DNA of 64,000 nucleotides from Leadbetterella byssophila DSM 17132 (GTDB lineage: Bacteria; Bacteroidota; Bacteroidia; Cytophagales; Spirosomataceae): contig NC_014655.1 of assembly GCF_000166395.1 (NCBI RefSeq), positions 620,001-684,000 of the forward strand. The letters are read 5' to 3'. The translations under genes were made by a program, and so were the position numbers. Within the stretch, counting starts at the first letter, position 1. The number at the start of each line of letters is the position of its first letter. Shown here one piece after another: positions 15,462-24,511 of this stretch. The notes under the pieces were generated by a model. It made no database searches. It worked only from the letters and a program-made list of their open reading frames with translations, and was not told the DNA's origin.

Positions 15462-18266
15462 ATGGCGGAATATAATCATCGGGAAATCGAGAAGAAGTGG
15501 CAGAAGTACTGGGAAGATCATCAAACCTATAAGGTAGAGATAGACAAATCCAAGCCTAAGTTTTATGTTTTAGATATGTTTCCTTACCCTTCCGGGGCGG
15601 GATTACATGTGGGTCATCCGCTAGGATACATTGCCTCTGATATTTATAGCAGATTCAAGCGTCTGAAGGGATTTAATGTCTTGCATCCTATGGGGTTTGA
15701 CTCATTTGGTCTGCCAGCAGAACAATACGCCATTCAGACCGGTCAGCATCCGGCCATTACTACTGAAAAGAATATTAATACGTATATCGCTCAGTTGAAG
15801 AACATAGGCTTCTCTTATGACTGGTCAAGAGAGGTGAGAACTTCAGAGCCTGATTATTATAAATGGACTCAATGGATCTTCTGTCAGATCTTTAATAGTT
15901 GGTACAATAAGGATACAGATAAGGCAGAGCCTATCTCCACTTTGTATGATGCCTTTTCTAAAGGAGGTTCAGCAGCGGTTAATGCGACTACGGAAGATGA
16001 TCTATCGGAGTTTAGTGCGGAAGAATGGAATAGTTATTCTGAAGAGAAGAAATACGAAGTTTCTCTTGATTATCGATTGACCTATCTTGCAGATTCTGTA
16101 GTGAATTTCTGTCCGGCTTTAGGTATGGTTCTTTCGAATGACGAGGTGAAAGACGGTGTTTCTGAGCGCGGAGGCTATCCGGTGATCCAAAAAAAGATGA
16201 GCCAGTGGATGATGAGAATCACGGCTTATGCAGATCGTTTGATCCGTGGTCTGGACGAGATCGACTGGTCTGAGTCTTTGAAAGAGCAACAAAGAAACTG
16301 GATCGGTAAATCTGTAGGAGCTTCGGTGAAGTTCAAAGTGGAGAATTCTGATAAGGAAATAGAAGTATTTACTACTCGAGTAGACACGATCTACGGGGTA
16401 AGTTATTTGGTTCTGGCGCCTGAGCATGAATGGGTGGCAGAATTGACCACTCCGGACCAGAAAGCAGCAGTGGACAAATACATTGAAGATACACAAAAGA
16501 GAAGCGAACTAGATAGGGTTTCAGATGTGAAAACCGTCTCAGGTGCCTTTACAGGTTCTTATTGTATTAATCCGGTTAATGGAGAAAGAGTACCACTGTG
16601 GATTGCAGATTATGTACTTGCCGGATACGGAACAGGAGCTGTGATGGGAGTTCCTTCAGGTGACCAGCGCGACTGGAACTTTGCTACTCATTTTAACTTG
16701 CCTATTGTTCCCATATTAGATACTCAAAAGGATCTGGATAAGCAAGCTGACGCTACTAAAGAAGGTAAGTACATCAATTCAGGAATGATCAATGGTTTAG
16801 AGTACAAGGAGGCTACTCAGAAATTGATCTCTTGGTTAGAAGAAAATAAGATAGGCAAAGGGAAAGTGAACTTCCGTTTGCGTGATGCCGTATTTGCAAG
16901 ACAGCGTTACTGGGGTGAACCGGTTCCGGTCTATTTTAAGAAAAATGAGGAGGGTAGAGATATTCCTTATTTGGTTTCAGATAAAGATTTACCTTTGATA
17001 CTTCCGGAGATTGACAAGTATCAGCCTACGGAGACCGGAGAACCGCCTTTAGGTCGTGCGGCAAACTGGACTTACACTCCGGAGGGAGAAAGCACGGCTT
17101 ATCCTTTAGAGATGAGTACCATGCCGGGATGGGCAGGAAGCAGTTGGTACTGGTTCCGCTATATGGATCCAAAGAATAAGGAAGCATTTGCTTCAAAAGA
17201 AGCTTTGGATTACTGGAAGGATATAGATCTTTATTTAGGTGGGACTGAGCACGCTACAGGACACCTGCTTTATAGTAGATTCTGGAACAAGGTGCTAAAA
17301 GATTTGGGCTATGTTCAGGAAGAGGAGTTTGCTAAGAAGTTAATTAACCAAGGTATGATCCAAGGTAGATCCAGCTTTGTATATCGTGTGAAAAACACGG
17401 CTGTCCCTACTTTTGTATCCTTTGGCTTAAAAGATCAATATGAAGTTACTCCACTACACGTGGATGTGAATATTGTAGACGGGGATGTTTTAGATGTAGA
17501 GAAATTCAAGGCCACAAGGAACGATATCGGAGATAATCCTGAATTTATCCTAGAAAATGGCAAATACATCTGCGGTTCAGAAGTAGAGAAGATGTCAAAA
17601 TCCAAGTTTAATGTGGTGAATCCGGATACCTTGGTAGAGAAGTTTGGTGCTGATACCCTGCGTTTATATGAAATGTTCCTAGGTCCATTGACAGAAAGTA
17701 AGCCATGGGATACTAAGGGTATAGAAGGAACTAGCAGATTCTTAAGGAAATTATGGAGATTGTATTTTGACCCGAATTTCCGTGTAGAAGAAGTAGAGCC
17801 TACGAAGGAAAACTTGAAAACCTTACATAAGACCATCAAGAAGGTTCAGGAAGATATAGAGAACTTCTCTTTCAATACTTCCGTGAGTACCTTTATGATT
17901 GCTGTAAATGAGTTTACAGAGCAAAAATGTAAGTCGAAGTCAGTATTACGTGATTTCTTGATCGTGATTTCTCCGTATGCTCCTCATATTGCAGAGGAAT
18001 TATGGGAGGCTTTAGGAGAGAAAGCGTCCATTACTTTGGCTTCCTACCCTCAGTGGAATGCAGAATTCTTGAAAGAAGATGCCTTTGAATATCCTATTCA
18101 AGTGAATGGAAAGGTGCGTTTAAATCTGAGTTTCTCTGCTGAAGCAAGTAAGGAGGAGATAGAAAAGGCTGTGCTTGAAAACGAACAAGTGATTCGCTGG
18201 ATGGAAGGTAAACCTTTGAAAAAGATTATAGTGGTTCCAAAAAGAATCGTTAACGTAGTGATATGA
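15462..18266 (+). CDS. leuS: Leucyl-tRNA synthetase
   Basis: Charges tRNA-Leu with leucine in the cytoplasm. 934 residues with class I signatures HVGH (49-52, the HIGH motif) and KMSKS (710-714). The editing CP1 domain lies between them (for example TTRVDTIYGVSY and the GVPSGDQRDWNFA region), and a Bacteroidota-type insertion precedes the KMSKS loop. The C-terminal tRNA-binding domain ends with YPIQVNGKVRLNL. Its last four bases overlap the start of the TlpA-like gene (ATGA), so the two are co-transcribed and coupled. Single promoter box at 15427-15434. Confidence 0.98.
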   Translation: MAEYNHREIEKKWQKYWEDHQTYKVEIDKSKPKFYVLDMFPYPSGAGLHVGHPLGYIASDIYSRFKRLKGFNVLHPMGFDSFGLPAEQYAIQTGQHPAITTEKNINTYIAQLKNIGFSYDWSREVRTSEPDYYKWTQWIFCQIFNSWYNKDTDKAEPISTLYDAFSKGGSAAVNATTEDDLSEFSAEEWNSYSEEKKYEVSLDYRLTYLADSVVNFCPALGMVLSNDEVKDGVSERGGYPVIQKKMSQWMMRITAYADRLIRGLDEIDWSESLKEQQRNWIGKSVGASVKFKVENSDKEIEVFTTRVDTIYGVSYLVLAPEHEWVAELTTPDQKAAVDKYIEDTQKRSELDRVSDVKTVSGAFTGSYCINPVNGERVPLWIADYVLAGYGTGAVMGVPSGDQRDWNFATHFNLPIVPILDTQKDLDKQADATKEGKYINSGMINGLEYKEATQKLISWLEENKIGKGKVNFRLRDAVFARQRYWGEPVPVYFKKNEEGRDIPYLVSDKDLPLILPEIDKYQPTETGEPPLGRAANWTYTPEGESTAYPLEMSTMPGWAGSSWYWFRYMDPKNKEAFASKEALDYWKDIDLYLGGTEHATGHLLYSRFWNKVLKDLGYVQEEEFAKKLINQGMIQGRSSFVYRVKNTAVPTFVSFGLKDQYEVTPLHVDVNIVDGDVLDVEKFKATRNDIGDNPEFILENGKYICGSEVEKMSKSKFNVVNPDTLVEKFGADTLRLYEMFLGPLTESKPWDTKGIEGTSRFLRKLWRLYFDPNFRVEEVEPTKENLKTLHKTIKKVQEDIENFSFNTSVSTFMIAVNEFTEQKCKSKSVLRDFLIVISPYAPHIAEELWEALGEKASITLASYPQWNAEFLKEDAFEYPIQVNGKVRLNLSFSAEASKEEIEKAVLENEQVIRWMEGKPLKKIIVVPKRIVNVVI

Positions 18267-19369
18267 GAAAGTTCTGGGTTCTGTTCTTGTTGGCTTTTGC
18301 TGTTCAAGGGCAGAGCCCTTTGGACACTTCAAAAGTATATACGGAAAAGTTACCTTGGGATAGCCCAAGGTTCTTTGACAATAATTATCAATATTCCCGT
18401 TTCCAGTCTCATGGAATAGATGCCTTGGAGATGGAATGGTTTGAGGAAAAAGCTAAACTAAAGAAGTCTCTTCCCGACAAATCCAATTGGGCAGAGGAAT
18501 TAGAATTCCAGTATTGGCACTTGATCTTCGCTTATCCAGTTGAGCGTGGGAATGCAGATCGGAAGCTCAGAAGACTTCAATCCTTACCTACAGATATCAC
18601 CAAACCTTTTCAAGTCGCTTTACTACAGGACGAAAAATACTTGCAATCCAGGGCTTTCAGGAATCTTTTGCCTTATTATATCACTTATGAAAATTCCAAA
18701 GCCAGAGGGTTCGAAAAATATTCGAACGGACTGGAGATGGCTAATGACAAAGTGGAGTATATAGAAAAGCATTTTAAAGGCAAGATTAGGGATTATGCGC
18801 TGGCAAGAATACTTCTGGATCAGCAAAAGTATATTCAGGCCGCTGTAGCTAAAAGATGGGTAGAGCGTATAGAGGACAAGGAAATTAAGGCACAATTTGG
18901 AGAAAAGTATTTTGCTCAGTTTACTACATTAAAACAAGAAGTGACTCTTCCTGAATTAAGTTTTGTGGATATGGCTGGTAATGCAAAGAGCCTAGCTGAC
19001 TTCAAAGGTAAGGTGGTTTACATTGACTTTTGGGCATCTTGGTGCGGGCCATGCAAGGTACAGTTTCCATTTGCTAAGAAATTACATGAGCAGTTGAAAG
19101 GCAAAGACATTGTGTTCCTGTATTTGTCTCTGGACGATACCGCGGAAAGATGGAAAGAGGGAATAGAGGATAATGGATTGGGGTCTTTTGCTAATGGATA
19201 TTTAGAGCAGGGCTGGAAGACGCCATTCTTAGTACAAAGGGGTGTAAACGGGATACCTCGCTATATGATATTAGATAAAGAGGGTAAATTGGTTGATGAA
19301 AATGCCAAGCGACCAAATGACGCGGATTTACTTCCAGTGCTGTTAAAATACATAGGCGAAGGAAAATAA
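18263..19369 (+). CDS. Exported TlpA-like thioredoxin-fold protein
   Basis: 368 residues with a signal peptide (MRKFWVLFLLAFAVQGQ). The N-terminal ~220 residues are charged, alpha-helical and of no recognised family. The C-terminal thioredoxin-like domain (about 230-365) carries DFWASWCGPC with Cys261 and Cys264, the redox centre of TlpA/ResA-type periplasmic thiol-disulfide reductases. Bacteroidota encode many such two-part proteins. The specific partner is unknown, and it is probably a periplasmic disulfide reductase. The start overlaps the leuS stop by four bases, a coupling that need not reflect shared function. Confidence 0.85.
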   Translation: MRKFWVLFLLAFAVQGQSPLDTSKVYTEKLPWDSPRFFDNNYQYSRFQSHGIDALEMEWFEEKAKLKKSLPDKSNWAEELEFQYWHLIFAYPVERGNADRKLRRLQSLPTDITKPFQVALLQDEKYLQSRAFRNLLPYYITYENSKARGFEKYSNGLEMANDKVEYIEKHFKGKIRDYALARILLDQQKYIQAAVAKRWVERIEDKEIKAQFGEKYFAQFTTLKQEVTLPELSFVDMAGNAKSLADFKGKVVYIDFWASWCGPCKVQFPFAKKLHEQLKGKDIVFLYLSLDDTAERWKEGIEDNGLGSFANGYLEQGWKTPFLVQRGVNGIPRYMILDKEGKLVDENAKRPNDADLLPVLLKYIGEGK

Positions 19370-19434
19370 GGAATCCAATGAATGGTTTTTGAAAAATTAT
19401 CGTTATTTTATAATACAAGTCTATTCTAAAACTG

Positions 19435-19659
19435 ATGAAATTTCTTTTAGTTCTGCTTCTGTTTTTTATACTTCTAGGGCCGATTTTGCGTTTATTATTA
19501 CGCACGATAGTGATGAACAAGGTGATGAAGGAGCAGAAGAAATACACTACTACTACACGAAAAGAGGGAGATATAAGAGTGGAGAACGCTACACCTCATC
19601 GTTCACAGCGTACGCGCGACACTGACGGGCAGTACATAGATTACGAAGAAATTAAATAA
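19435..19659 (+). CDS. DUF4834 small membrane protein
   Basis: 74 residues: one N-terminal hydrophobic helix (about 2-24, rich in Leu and Phe) followed by a basic, polar tail ending in YIDYEEIK. This matches the Bacteroidota-restricted DUF4834 family, which has no assigned function. The competing frame at 19389-19625 lacks any such pattern and was rejected. It lies 2 bp upstream of the DoxX-family gene and is likely in the same transcript. Confidence 0.75.
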   Translation: MKFLLVLLLFFILLGPILRLLLRTIVMNKVMKEQKKYTTTTRKEGDIRVENATPHRSQRTRDTDGQYIDYEEIK

Positions 19660-19661
19660 CA

Positions 19662-20057
19662 ATGCTTAAAAAAATCAGGTCAACAGCTCCCATATCTTTA
19701 GATTTGGGTCTATTGGTATTACGTTTTTTCTCCTTTGCTTTTCTATTAACCCATGGATGGCCTAAATTTCAGAAGATGGTGGTGGGAGATTTTAGCTTTG
19801 GAGATCCTGTAGGTTTAGGTGAGAGCAACAGTTTAGGTCTAGCTGTTTTTTCGGAGTTCTTTTGTTCCATTTTGATCATGATAGGCTTTTTTACTCGCCC
19901 AGCACTGATTTTTAATGCCATTACCATGGGAGTTGCAGCCTTTGTAGTTCATAGTGGCCAACCCTTCAAGCAAAAAGAGCTGGCCTTAGTCTATTTTGTG
20001 ATCTGTGTAGCCCTTTATTTCACAGGACCTGGAAAGTATTCTTTAGACAAGAAATAA
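19662..20057 (+). CDS. DoxX-family membrane protein
   Basis: 131 residues with four predicted membrane helices. The DoxX-type first helix reads LGLLVLRFFSFAFLLTHGWP, followed by FFCSILIMIGFFTRPALIF and a last helix ending in FTGPGKYSLD. DoxX proteins are inner-membrane proteins linked in some bacteria to thiosulfate:quinone oxidoreductase or redox stress, but most Bacteroidota copies have no assigned role. It follows DUF4834 with a 2-bp gap. Its stop is one base from the stop of convergent purN, with no terminator between. Confidence 0.82.
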   Translation: MLKKIRSTAPISLDLGLLVLRFFSFAFLLTHGWPKFQKMVVGDFSFGDPVGLGESNSLGLAVFSEFFCSILIMIGFFTRPALIFNAITMGVAAFVVHSGQPFKQKELALVYFVICVALYFTGPGKYSLDKK

Positions 20058-20058
20058 G

Positions 20059-20619
20059 TTATTTTCTTATTTCCTCTGCAATCACCCTAGGGAAGTGTTC
20101 GTATTCCAGTTCATGGACTTTTGCAGCTAGGCTATCTGGAGTTTCCTTTTCTTCAAGGGCGCATTTAGCCTGAAAGATGATCTCTCCCTCGTCATACTTC
20201 TCGTTTACGTAGTGGATGGTGATGCCGGAATGGGATTCTTTGTTAGCTACTACCGCCTCATGTACATGGTGTCCCCACATGCCTTTACCTCCATAATTCG
20301 GTAGTAGTGCGGGATGAATGTTGATGATTCTGTTCGGGTATGCTTGTATCAATGTAGGGGGGACTAGCCATAAGAATCCTGCTAAAATGACCCAATCTAC
20401 CTTTCTTTCTTGTAGTATTTCTACCACTTCTTTTTCAAAGTTTCTGCGGGAAAATACTAAGGTGGGCACATTTAATTTGTGAGCTCTTTTGATTACACCG
20501 GCTTCAGGATTGTTGCTGAGTACTAGGATAACGTCAAGATCTTGCTCTGCGGCAAAGGTTTTAATGATATTTTCTGCGTTCGAACCTGAACCAGAGGCTA
20601 GGATTGCTATTCTTTTCAT
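20059..20619 (-). CDS. purN: Phosphoribosylglycinamide formyltransferase
   Basis: Transfers a formyl group from 10-formyl-tetrahydrofolate to GAR in de novo purine synthesis. 186 residues. The GAR phosphate loop is ILASGSGSNAENI near residues 6-18, and the catalytic centre is INIHPALLPNYGGKGMWG (Asn and His) followed by the family Asp in YDEGEIIF. Its own promoter at 20624-20656 sits almost directly on the start codon, so the mRNA is probably leaderless. Upstream on the same strand is a UbiA-type gene 37 bp away. Standard purine gene, here away from other pur genes. Confidence 0.96.
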   Translation of the reverse strand: MKRIAILASGSGSNAENIIKTFAAEQDLDVILVLSNNPEAGVIKRAHKLNVPTLVFSRRNFEKEVVEILQERKVDWVILAGFLWLVPPTLIQAYPNRIINIHPALLPNYGGKGMWGHHVHEAVVANKESHSGITIHYVNEKYDEGEIIFQAKCALEEKETPDSLAAKVHELEYEHFPRVIAEEIRK

Positions 20620-20623
20620 GTCG

Positions 20624-20656
20624 CAAATTTACCGCATATTTTTGGACCTCCTCAAA
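20624..20656 (-). promoter_or_regulatory. Consensus promoter abutting the purN start codon
   Basis: Read on the minus strand: TTTG (20656-20653), a 21-bp spacer, then TAAATTTG (20631-20624). This is close to the ideal Bacteroidota primary promoter. The -7 box ends 4 bp before the ATG (20619), which puts the transcription start within about a base or two of the start codon. Confidence 0.7.
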
Positions 20657-21490
20657 TTAATTTATTTGAAAGAGCGGTAAGGTAAGCATACCTAATAAGA
20701 TGATCCATTTACATAAGTAGCTCAGCATAGAAAAGTGGGATTTCCTATCTGCCTTTGTGATAGCTCTCAGTAGGAATAACCAAAGTCCCAATAGTACGGC
20801 TGAAAAGATCCGGATCTTTAGGTCTTCCACTTTGTACATGAAAAAGAACATAGAAATCAGGAATATACCCATAAGAGCGTAAAGCAGCTCTTTGGTTTTA
20901 TGAATCCCGTATAGAATAGGAATTGTTTTAGCCCCATGGGCCTCATCTCCCTTCATGTCTTCCATATCCTTTATGATCTCTCGAATGAGATTTATAAAGA
21001 AGGCGAATACCGCATACATGTAAATTAGTCGGTTCGATGGATCATACACCAGGGCTATTTCAGCGATCACCAGCGCGGTAAGTAAGGCCACTACAAAATT
21101 TCCTATAAACGGCTTTTTCTTGAAGCCCGAAGCGTAGAACCAGAGGAGCCAAACGCTCAGAACATTGATCAGCACTGCTTTCCACCCTATCAAAAATGCC
21201 AGTAATATGCCCGCTGCGCTGAAGAGTTGATGTACTAGCAAGGCGGATCTCCTGGAGATGGTTTTTCCTATCCAGACTTTATGCGGCTTGTTAATCCTAT
21301 CTATTTTGACATCAAAATAGTCATTTATGATATACCCTCCGGCTGCTATCAATAGGGTTGTAACTACAAGTAAGGTAAAATGTTTTACGCCATGCTGTGG
21401 AGTATCAAAGATCAAGGAGTACCTCACCAGGATCTGTGTCATGGCGACGATCAATAAATTCTTCCAACGAATCAGCTGTAGAAATGGCAC
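20657..21490 (-). CDS. UbiA-family prenyltransferase
   Basis: Integral membrane prenyltransferase of 277 residues with about eight helices. The first Asp-rich motif is NDYFDVKIDRINKP (near residues 56-69) and the second is DMEDMKGDEAHGAKT (near 171-185); both bind Mg-prenyl diphosphate. The acceptor cannot be told. Bacteroidota relatives are often annotated geranylgeranylglycerol-phosphate geranylgeranyltransferase or as quinone-type UbiA enzymes. The start is GTG at 21490 (MPFLQLIRWKN): no in-frame ATG lies upstream, and the family begins with this segment. Divergent from bshA. Confidence 0.85.
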   Translation of the reverse strand: MPFLQLIRWKNLLIVAMTQILVRYSLIFDTPQHGVKHFTLLVVTTLLIAAGGYIINDYFDVKIDRINKPHKVWIGKTISRRSALLVHQLFSAAGILLAFLIGWKAVLINVLSVWLLWFYASGFKKKPFIGNFVVALLTALVIAEIALVYDPSNRLIYMYAVFAFFINLIREIIKDMEDMKGDEAHGAKTIPILYGIHKTKELLYALMGIFLISMFFFMYKVEDLKIRIFSAVLLGLWLFLLRAITKADRKSHFSMLSYLCKWIILLGMLTLPLFQIN

Positions 21491-21593
21491 TATGGGTCTT
21501 CTCTTTTTTTTGCTTAGTAAAGTTAAGTATGAAACGGCCTTGTATGGAATTATTTAGGATGATTTCTACGTTAACTATGGAAAGAACGAATCT

Positions 21594-22730
21594 ATGAAGA
21601 TAGGAATTGTATGTTATCCTACTTTCGGTGGCAGCGGTGTAGTAGCTACAGAATTGGGTAAAGCCCTGGCCCAAAAAGGACATCAAATTCATTTTATTAC
21701 TTACGCCCAACCCATACGTTTAGATTTCTTTAGTGAGAACATTTGGTACCATGAGGTAAATATTAACTCGTATCCTTTGTTCCAATATCCTCCCTATGAA
21801 TCAGCATTAGCCGGTAAGATGGTAGATGTGGTGAAGTATGAGAAATTGGATCTTTTGCACGTGCATTATGCCATTCCTCATGCTACGTCCGCATTTTTGG
21901 CCAAACAGATCTTACAACAGGAAGGATTAGATATACCGGTGATAACTACGCTTCATGGAACAGACATTACTATTGTAGGGAAGGATCCAAGTTTACGTCC
22001 CGTAATCACCTTTAGTATTAATGCTTCTGACGGCGTTACTTCAGTTTCGGAAGATTTGAAGAAGGAGACCTTGTCGGCATTTAATATTGAAAAGGAAATC
22101 AAGGTTATTTATAACTTTGTTGATTTAACGCGTTTTTATAAGCAGGAAAAGGAACACTTCAAAAGATTTATCTGTCCGAACGGCGAAAAGCTCCTGGTGC
22201 ACGCATCTAACTTCAGAAAAGTGAAGAGGATAGGTGATGTTATACGCGTATTTGCAGGGATTAGGGAGAAAGTGCCTAGTAAGCTATTGTTGATTGGAGA
22301 TGGAGAGGAAAGACCTAATATGGAGATTCTGGTCCGTCAATTAGGAATTGCAGAGGATGTACGCTTCATAGGGAAATTGGAAGCCATAGAAGAGGTGTTG
22401 TCTGTAGCTGATTTGTTCATCATGCCTTCAGAAAAAGAGAGTTTTGGTCTTGCCGCCTTAGAAGCCATGGCTTGCCAGGTTCCTGTGATTTCTAGTAATA
22501 CAGGTGGACTGGGAGAATTAAATATCAACGGGGTGACCGGATTTTTGAGTAATATTGGTGATATTGAAGACATGGTTCAGAAGTCTTTGTTCATTTTGGA
22601 TGATAATCAGTTGGAAGGATTTAAACAAAGAGCATTAGAGAGAGCAAAGGAATTTGATATGAACCGAGTGGTTTCTCAATATGAAGCCTATTACCAAGAA
22701 ATCGTAGATCACTTCACCGTGAAGTCATGA
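21594..22730 (+). CDS. bshA: N-acetyl-alpha-D-glucosaminyl L-malate synthase
   Basis: GT4 glycosyltransferase that joins UDP-GlcNAc and L-malate in the first step of bacillithiol synthesis. 378 residues. The N-terminus MKIGIVCYPTFGGSGVVATE is diagnostic of BshA, with a glycine-rich loop for the donor. The LHGTDITIVG stretch and the C-terminal EKESFGLAALEAMAC motif (EX7E-type donor site) follow. This indicates that the organism makes bacillithiol; bshB and bshC are not in the window. The stop overlaps the following ABC transporter ATG (ATGA), so the two genes are coupled. Confidence 0.94.
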   Translation: MKIGIVCYPTFGGSGVVATELGKALAQKGHQIHFITYAQPIRLDFFSENIWYHEVNINSYPLFQYPPYESALAGKMVDVVKYEKLDLLHVHYAIPHATSAFLAKQILQQEGLDIPVITTLHGTDITIVGKDPSLRPVITFSINASDGVTSVSEDLKKETLSAFNIEKEIKVIYNFVDLTRFYKQEKEHFKRFICPNGEKLLVHASNFRKVKRIGDVIRVFAGIREKVPSKLLLIGDGEERPNMEILVRQLGIAEDVRFIGKLEAIEEVLSVADLFIMPSEKESFGLAALEAMACQVPVISSNTGGLGELNINGVTGFLSNIGDIEDMVQKSLFILDDNQLEGFKQRALERAKEFDMNRVVSQYEAYYQEIVDHFTVKS

Positions 22731-24511
22731 AAGAATTAGCCCATCTGAATAAATACTTATATAAGTATAGGGGACTTTTATTATTAGGAGTCCTTTTTAC
22801 TGTTTTATCTAACCTGTTTGGGGTAATTCCTGCGCAGATCGTTAGACATGCCTTAGAATTAGTGGAAATGAATGTAGACCACTATTTCTTATTTAGAGAT
22901 TCCTCTTTCCAAACTGTAACCTATAAGACCTTGACTTTCGGAATCACGGTTTTAGGTGGTTTGATCATTTTAATGGCCATCATTAAGGGAGTATTTCTCT
23001 TTGCGGTTCGTCAAACCATTATCGTGATGTCCAGACATATTGAATATGATCTTAAGAATGAGATCTATGGTCATTATCAAACCTTGCCTTTGGCATTCTT
23101 TAAACAGAATTCTACTGGGGATTTGATGGCTAGAATTTCTGAAGACGTTTCAAAGGTGAGGATGTATCTGGGACCAGCTATCATGTATCTCCTGAATATG
23201 TTTGTGTTAGTAGGGATAGTGGTGAGTTATATGTTTTCTGTGAATGTCCGACTAACCTGGTTCGTTCTTATCCCCCTTCCTCTATTGTCATTAAGTATTT
23301 TTATAGTAAGTTCTATTATCAATAGACGTTCAGAGCGGATTCAGAAGAGTTTAGCTAACCTATCCACAAATGCTCAGGAGACATATTCAGGCATTCGTGT
23401 GATCAAATCCTTTGCGGCGGAGGACAAGTTCTATGACCAATTTGAGAAGGAAAGTTTGAAGTATCAATACGAATCTCTCAAACTGGCCAGAGTGGATTCT
23501 CTTTTCCATCCTATCATGATCTTCTTGATAGGTATGAGTACCATCATTTGCGTGTATGTAGGTGGCCAAGAGGTAATGGCGGGAAAGATTAGCCTTGGGG
23601 TGATAGCAGAGTTCGTGATGTATGTTTACATGTTGACTTGGCCCATGACCGCATTAGGTTGGACCTCCGGACAGATACAAAGGGCTGCCGCCTCGCAGAA
23701 AAGGATAAATGAGTTCTTGAGGTTAAATAATGACATTATATCCACAGAGAATTTGAAGGTGGATATTCAGGGAGGCATTAGATTTGAGCATGTTTCCTTC
23801 GTATATCCAGATACTGGAATAAAAGCTTTGGACAATGTTAGCTTTGAGATCTTGCCGGGAGAGAGTGTAGCTATCATAGGTACCACGGCATCCGGTAAGA
23901 GTACTTTGGCAAACCTTATCCTCCGACTGTTCGACATTCAGGAGGGTCAAATCTACATAGACGGTATAGAGTTGAAGAAATTAGATCTGTCGTATTATAG
24001 ATCACAGTTGGGCTACGTAACCCAAGAAGTTTTCCTTTTTTCTGATACTATCACGAATAATGTGAAGTTTGGCAAGGAAGATGCCACAGATGAGGAAGTA
24101 GTCAAGGCTACCCAGGAAGCGGAAGTGTATCACAATATCATGGGATTTCCTGAAGGATTTAACACCAAAGTGGGCGAGAGGGGAATTACCCTTTCCGGTG
24201 GTCAGAAGCAGAGAATCTCCATAGCTCGGGCCTTGATCAGGAAACCTCAGGTGCTTTTGTTGGATGATAGTCTCTCAGCAGTAGATACGGTTACTGAAAA
24301 TAGGATACTGCACCATTTGAAGGGTATAGGTAAAACCACCATTCTGATTTCTCACCGCATCTCTAATGCCCGACTAGCAGATAAGATCATTCTTATGGAT
24401 GAGGGCAAAGTGATAGACGTAGGTACGCACGAAGAGCTGCTTAGCAAAGGAGGCTTATATGCCGAATTGCATGAAAGCCAAAGCAGTGAATCTCTTACTC
24501 TTGATTCTTGA
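22727..24511 (+). CDS. ABC exporter half-transporter with degenerate ATP site (MdlA/YheI-like)
   Basis: Membrane and ATPase domains fused in 594 residues. Six helices lie in about 1-320, with the ATPase domain after about 350. Walker A is GTTASGKST, with Ala where Gly is usual. The signature is the canonical LSGGQKQR, and Walker B ends LLLDDSLSAVD, where the catalytic Glu is replaced by Asp. The DDSLSAVD form is typical of the degenerate subunit of heterodimeric exporters such as YheI/BmrC/MdlA. A matching subunit with a catalytic Glu and a variant signature is encoded at 47135-48883. Overlaps bshA by four bases. It overlaps the convergent yihY gene by 17 bp at its 3' end. Substrate unknown. 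Confidence 0.9.
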   Translation: MKELAHLNKYLYKYRGLLLLGVLFTVLSNLFGVIPAQIVRHALELVEMNVDHYFLFRDSSFQTVTYKTLTFGITVLGGLIILMAIIKGVFLFAVRQTIIVMSRHIEYDLKNEIYGHYQTLPLAFFKQNSTGDLMARISEDVSKVRMYLGPAIMYLLNMFVLVGIVVSYMFSVNVRLTWFVLIPLPLLSLSIFIVSSIINRRSERIQKSLANLSTNAQETYSGIRVIKSFAAEDKFYDQFEKESLKYQYESLKLARVDSLFHPIMIFLIGMSTIICVYVGGQEVMAGKISLGVIAEFVMYVYMLTWPMTALGWTSGQIQRAAASQKRINEFLRLNNDIISTENLKVDIQGGIRFEHVSFVYPDTGIKALDNVSFEILPGESVAIIGTTASGKSTLANLILRLFDIQEGQIYIDGIELKKLDLSYYRSQLGYVTQEVFLFSDTITNNVKFGKEDATDEEVVKATQEAEVYHNIMGFPEGFNTKVGERGITLSGGQKQRISIARALIRKPQVLLLDDSLSAVDTVTENRILHHLKGIGKTTILISHRISNARLADKIILMDEGKVIDVGTHEELLSKGGLYAELHESQSSESLTLDS

